Positions 36,359 through 38,777 of a stretch of DNA of 38,777 nt are shown here, one piece after another. Origin of the DNA: Cereibacter johrii. GTDB taxonomy: Bacteria; Pseudomonadota; Alphaproteobacteria; Rhodobacterales; Rhodobacteraceae. The position numbers were made by a program, and so were the translations under genes. The stretch is from assembly GCF_001720585.1 (NCBI RefSeq), contig NZ_MABH01000161.1:1-38777 (forward strand), in the 5' to 3' direction. Under the pieces are notes generated by a model, which searched no databases, was not told where the DNA came from, and saw only the letters and a program-made list of their open reading frames with translations. How positions within the stretch are numbered: position 1 is the stretch's first letter; every line of letters starts with the position of its first letter.

Positions 36359-37168
36359 ATGTCGCTCATCATTTCCGGCAAGACGGCCATCGTGACCGGG
36401 GCCGCCGCCGGCATCGGCCTCGCAGTGGCGCGGCATTTCGTCGACAAGGGCGCGAACGTGATGTTCGTGGACATGGACGAGGAACGGCTCGCCGACCAGA
36501 TCGGCGAGGAGGCCCGGGCCGAAGGCTCGGTGCGCATGTTCGCGGGCGACCTGCGCGAGAAGCTGACGATCACCAACCTCCTTTCGGCCACGATGGATGC
36601 CTTCGACCGGGTCGATATCCTCGTGAATGCGAGCCGGCAGGTGGCGCTGTCCGATCCGCTCTGCCCGGAAGAGGATGCGGTCGAGACGCTTCTGCAGCAG
36701 AACATGCTGACCAGCCTGCGCCTCACCCAGCTCACGGCGAAGCGCATGATCGCGCGGGCCGAGAAGAGCGACGAGAAGCCCACGCAGGTGGGCTCGATCA
36801 TCAACCTCTCCTCCATCGCCGCGATCCGCACCCAGCCCGAGCTTCTGGCCTATTCGATCAGCTGCGCCGCGGTCGAGCAGATGACGCGCTCGATGGCGGT
36901 GGCGCTGGCCTCGAAGGGCATCCGGGTGAATGCCGTCTCCTTCGGCTCGGTCATGAGCGCGAGCCTGCAGACCGCGCTGAAGGACAGCCCGGCGATGCGC
37001 GCCCAGATCACCGAGCGCACGCCGATGAAGCGCATCGCCTCGCCGGCCGAGATCGTCGAGACGGTGCAGTTCCTCGCCTCGGACGCGGCGGCCTTCATGA
37101 CGGGGCAGGTGGTGACGCTCGACGGCGGGCGCAGCCTGATCGACCCGGCGCTGGCGCCGGTGCACTGA
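36359..37168 (+). CDS. SDR-family protein lacking the catalytic lysine
   Basis: A 269-residue protein with the classical short-chain dehydrogenase fold. The cofactor loop TGAAAGIG is at 13-20, D38 in VDMDEE suggests NAD preference, SS is at 151-152 and Y165 is present. The expected YXXXK reads YSISC, with cysteine (C169) where the catalytic lysine should be. The NNAG motif is VNAS (89-92). The C-terminal SDR signature FMTGQVVTLDGGRS is intact. The loss of lysine argues against ordinary dehydrogenase chemistry; it may act as a binding or regulatory protein. The start is ATG 36359 with GGGAG upstream, probably transcribed with rsmC. Confidence 0.88.
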   Translation: MSLIISGKTAIVTGAAAGIGLAVARHFVDKGANVMFVDMDEERLADQIGEEARAEGSVRMFAGDLREKLTITNLLSATMDAFDRVDILVNASRQVALSDPLCPEEDAVETLLQQNMLTSLRLTQLTAKRMIARAEKSDEKPTQVGSIINLSSIAAIRTQPELLAYSISCAAVEQMTRSMAVALASKGIRVNAVSFGSVMSASLQTALKDSPAMRAQITERTPMKRIASPAEIVETVQFLASDAAAFMTGQVVTLDGGRSLIDPALAPVH

Positions 37169-37185
37169 AGCGGCTGTCCGGCCGG

Positions 37186-37599
37186 TCACTTCGTCTCGGG
37201 ATAGGTCGCCCTGCATTGCTGGACGGCCGGACCGGCCGTCCGGGCCAGTTCAACCCGCTTGCGTTTCAGCTGCTCCAGCGTCCGGGCTTCCGAGGCGAGG
37301 TCGATGGCCTTGGGCTGGCGCACCGTGTAGGGCACCTGATCGAAGCAGTGCCGGGCCGGGTAGACGACCCGCGTGCCGTCCGGACGGTAGCGCACGATCG
37401 GCGGGCCGCACTGCACCCATTCGGTGCGGTAGTCCGTCACCTCCTCGATCGCATAGCCGCGCGCGAGGTTCAGCTCTCCCTCCTGGATCAGCTCGTCCAC
37501 CACCCGCAGGTCGCGCGTCACTTGCGAGATGCACTGTTCCTGCGGCGTGGCGCAGGCGGCGAGCAGGGGCAGCAGGAGGAGGGTCACGGCATGTCTCAT
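37186..37599 (-). CDS. Small predicted lipoprotein, function unknown
   Basis: A 137-residue protein with a lipoprotein signal peptide (MRHAVTLLLLPLLAACATPQ). The lipobox LAAC makes C16 the likely lipidated residue. The mature part has a helical first half (QVTRDLRVVDELIQEGELNL), a tyrosine-rich middle with a pair of cysteines (C70 and C91 by my count), and a charged helix near the end. Four cysteines outside the lipobox (about 23, 70, 91 and 130) could form disulfides in the periplasm. I do not recognise a named family. The start is ATG 37599. It converges on the SDR gene and is divergent from hemF. Confidence 0.8.
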   Translation of the reverse strand: MRHAVTLLLLPLLAACATPQEQCISQVTRDLRVVDELIQEGELNLARGYAIEEVTDYRTEWVQCGPPIVRYRPDGTRVVYPARHCFDQVPYTVRQPKAIDLASEARTLEQLKRKRVELARTAGPAVQQCRATYPETK

Positions 37600-37715
37600 G
37601 TCGTCGACCCTAACCCAATCTACTTGCGACGCCAGATGATTCTGGCGGAGCGCTGCTCTCTGGATCCGCCTCGGCGAAGCTGCTAGCCCTGAGGGCAAAG
37701 GTTCGGGAGGAATGC

Positions 37716-38591
37716 ATGAATGACGCGATGGACGGACAGAAGGCGCGGGCGTCCGACTGGTTCCGCGAGCTGAGGAACCGCATCCTCGCGGCCTTCGAGG
37801 GGCTCGAGGATGCGGCCACGGGCGGCTCTCCCGCGGATGCCGCGCCCGGCCGGTTCGAGGTGACCGAGACGAGCCGCGAGGCGGGCGGCGGCGGGCTCAT
37901 GAGCGTGATGCGCGGCGGGCGCGTGTTCGAGAAGGTGGGCGTGAATGTCTCGACCGTCCACGGCACGCTCGCGCCCCGGGCGCAGCAGGCGATGGCCGCG
38001 CGCGGCGTGCCGGGCATGGCCGAGGATCCGCGCTTCTGGGCCTCGGGCATCAGCCTCGTGGCGCATATGCAGAACCCGCATGCGCCCGCCGTCCACATGA
38101 ACACCCGCATGTTCTGGACCCCGCACGCCTGGTGGTTCGGCGGCGGCTCGGACCTCAACCCCTGCCTCGACTATGCCGAGGATACCGAGCATTTCCACGC
38201 CACGCTGCGCCGGGCCTGCGAGGCGCACGGGGCGGACTACTATCCCCGCTTCAAGGCCTGGGCCGACGATTATTTCTTCATCCCCCACCGCGGCCGGGCC
38301 CGCGGCGTGGGCGGGATCTTCTTCGACGACCTGAACACCGGCGACTGGGAGGCCGATTTCGCCTTCACGCGGGCGGTGGGCGAGGCCTTCCTGCCGGCCT
38401 TCGTGCCCCTCGTCGAGCGGCGCATGGAGACGCCCTGGACCGAGGCCGACCGCGAGGCGCAGCTCATCCACCGCGGGCTCTATGCGGAATACAACCTCGT
38501 CTATGACCGGGGCACGAAATTCGGCCTCGAGACCGGCCACGACGCCAACGCCGTGCTGATGAGCCTCCCCCCGCTGGCGAAGTGGATCTGA
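37716..38591 (+). CDS. hemF: Oxygen-dependent coproporphyrinogen III oxidase
   Basis: A 291-residue enzyme that decarboxylates coproporphyrinogen III to protoporphyrinogen IX using O2. Family motifs are in order: GKVFEKVGVN-like GGRVFEKVGVNVSTVHG, then ISLVAHMQNPHAPAVHMNTR with the conserved histidines, WWFGGGSDLNPCL, and VGGIFFDDLNTGDWEADF. RGLYAEYNLVYDRGTKFGLE lies near the C-terminus. The length matches HemF of other proteobacteria (about 300). The start is ATG 37716 with GGGAGGA. It is the aerobic counterpart of hemZ at 21185-22537. Confidence 0.97.
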   Translation: MNDAMDGQKARASDWFRELRNRILAAFEGLEDAATGGSPADAAPGRFEVTETSREAGGGGLMSVMRGGRVFEKVGVNVSTVHGTLAPRAQQAMAARGVPGMAEDPRFWASGISLVAHMQNPHAPAVHMNTRMFWTPHAWWFGGGSDLNPCLDYAEDTEHFHATLRRACEAHGADYYPRFKAWADDYFFIPHRGRARGVGGIFFDDLNTGDWEADFAFTRAVGEAFLPAFVPLVERRMETPWTEADREAQLIHRGLYAEYNLVYDRGTKFGLETGHDANAVLMSLPPLAKWI

Positions 38592-38597
38592 CGGAGC

Positions 38598-38625
38598 CAC
38601 GGGGCCGGGCCGGATCGGCCCCGTG
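38598..38625 (+). terminator. Hairpin after hemF
   Basis: CACGGGGCC (38598-38606) pairs with GGCCCCGTG (38617-38625), six bases past the hemF stop. There is no T run, so termination may be inefficient or Rho-assisted. Confidence 0.55.
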
Positions 38626-38688
38626 ACGGGTCCGGGCCCGGTTCCGCCGCCCAAGGCCTGCGCCGGTATGCGGGCGCCCGGTGCCTGC

Positions 38689-38777
38689 TCAGCCCCTGCC
38701 GCGAAGGGACGGCCGGAGCGCGCCCCCGCGGGTCTTTACGGCCGTCAGATAGAGGCGGACCCCGTTGAAGATCTGCT
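38689..38777 (-). CDS. C-terminal fragment of an unidentified gene
   Basis: The minus strand enters from the right edge with an open frame ending in TGA (38691-38689). The last residues read QIFNGVRLYLTAVKTRGGAL and then RPSLRGRG. The codons show the expected G/C third-position bias (ATC TTC AAC GGG GTC CGC CTC). A hydrophobic-aromatic stretch followed by a basic tail looks like a protein terminus, possibly a membrane protein. Too little is present to name it. It converges on hemF. Confidence 0.5.
   Translation of the reverse strand, partial: QIFNGVRLYLTAVKTRGGALRPSLRGRG

Overview
The window looks like a chromosomal segment of a purple non-sulfur alphaproteobacterium, almost certainly Rhodobacter (Cereibacter) sphaeroides or a very close relative. 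The evidence is the gene content and order: hemZ and fnrL are divergent, followed by a universal stress gene and then ccoNOQP-ccoGHIS (rdxBHIS), with a membrane-anchored cytochrome c of the c_y type nearby. The very high G+C content and strong G/C bias at third codon positions fit. The species is inferred from recalled gene arrangements, not from a database search.

Layout. 1-1214 is the 5' part of dnaX (minus strand). 1626-8272 is an accessory catabolic or uptake block: a LysR regulator, a PLP-dependent threonine dehydratase-like lyase, a D-glutamate-cyclase-like (DUF4392) protein, a RidA-like protein and a complete DctPQM TRAP transporter, closed by a perfect 19-bp-stem terminator. 8341-8668 holds no firm gene. 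8669-8764 is the 4.5S SRP RNA. 8837-13998 holds housekeeping genes: cpdB-like, nudC, an SRPBCC protein, pheA and cycY. 14168-19945 is a yejABEF-type peptide ABC importer, followed by a GT4 glycosyltransferase.

21185-32405 is the low-oxygen respiration island: anaerobic coproporphyrinogen oxidase hemZ, the FNR-type regulator fnrL, a tandem-Usp protein, cbb3 oxidase ccoNOQP and its maturation genes ccoGHIS. Four FNR-like dyads sit in its control regions. The genes form one circuit: FnrL senses low oxygen, HemZ supplies heme without O2, CcoNOQP is the high-affinity oxidase, and CcoGHIS insert copper and assemble it. Cytochrome c_y at 13474 can feed it electrons.

32519-38591 holds a SPOR-tailed D,D-carboxypeptidase, a HAD hydrolase, clpS, an RsmC-like methyltransferase, an SDR protein lacking the catalytic lysine, a small lipoprotein and the O2-dependent coproporphyrinogen oxidase hemF. 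The C-terminus of an unidentified gene lies at the right edge.

The least explained part is the LysR/lyase/DUF4392/RidA/TRAP cluster, which is the best candidate for an uncharacterised pathway. I saw no CRISPR array, tRNA, rRNA, insertion sequence or prophage.
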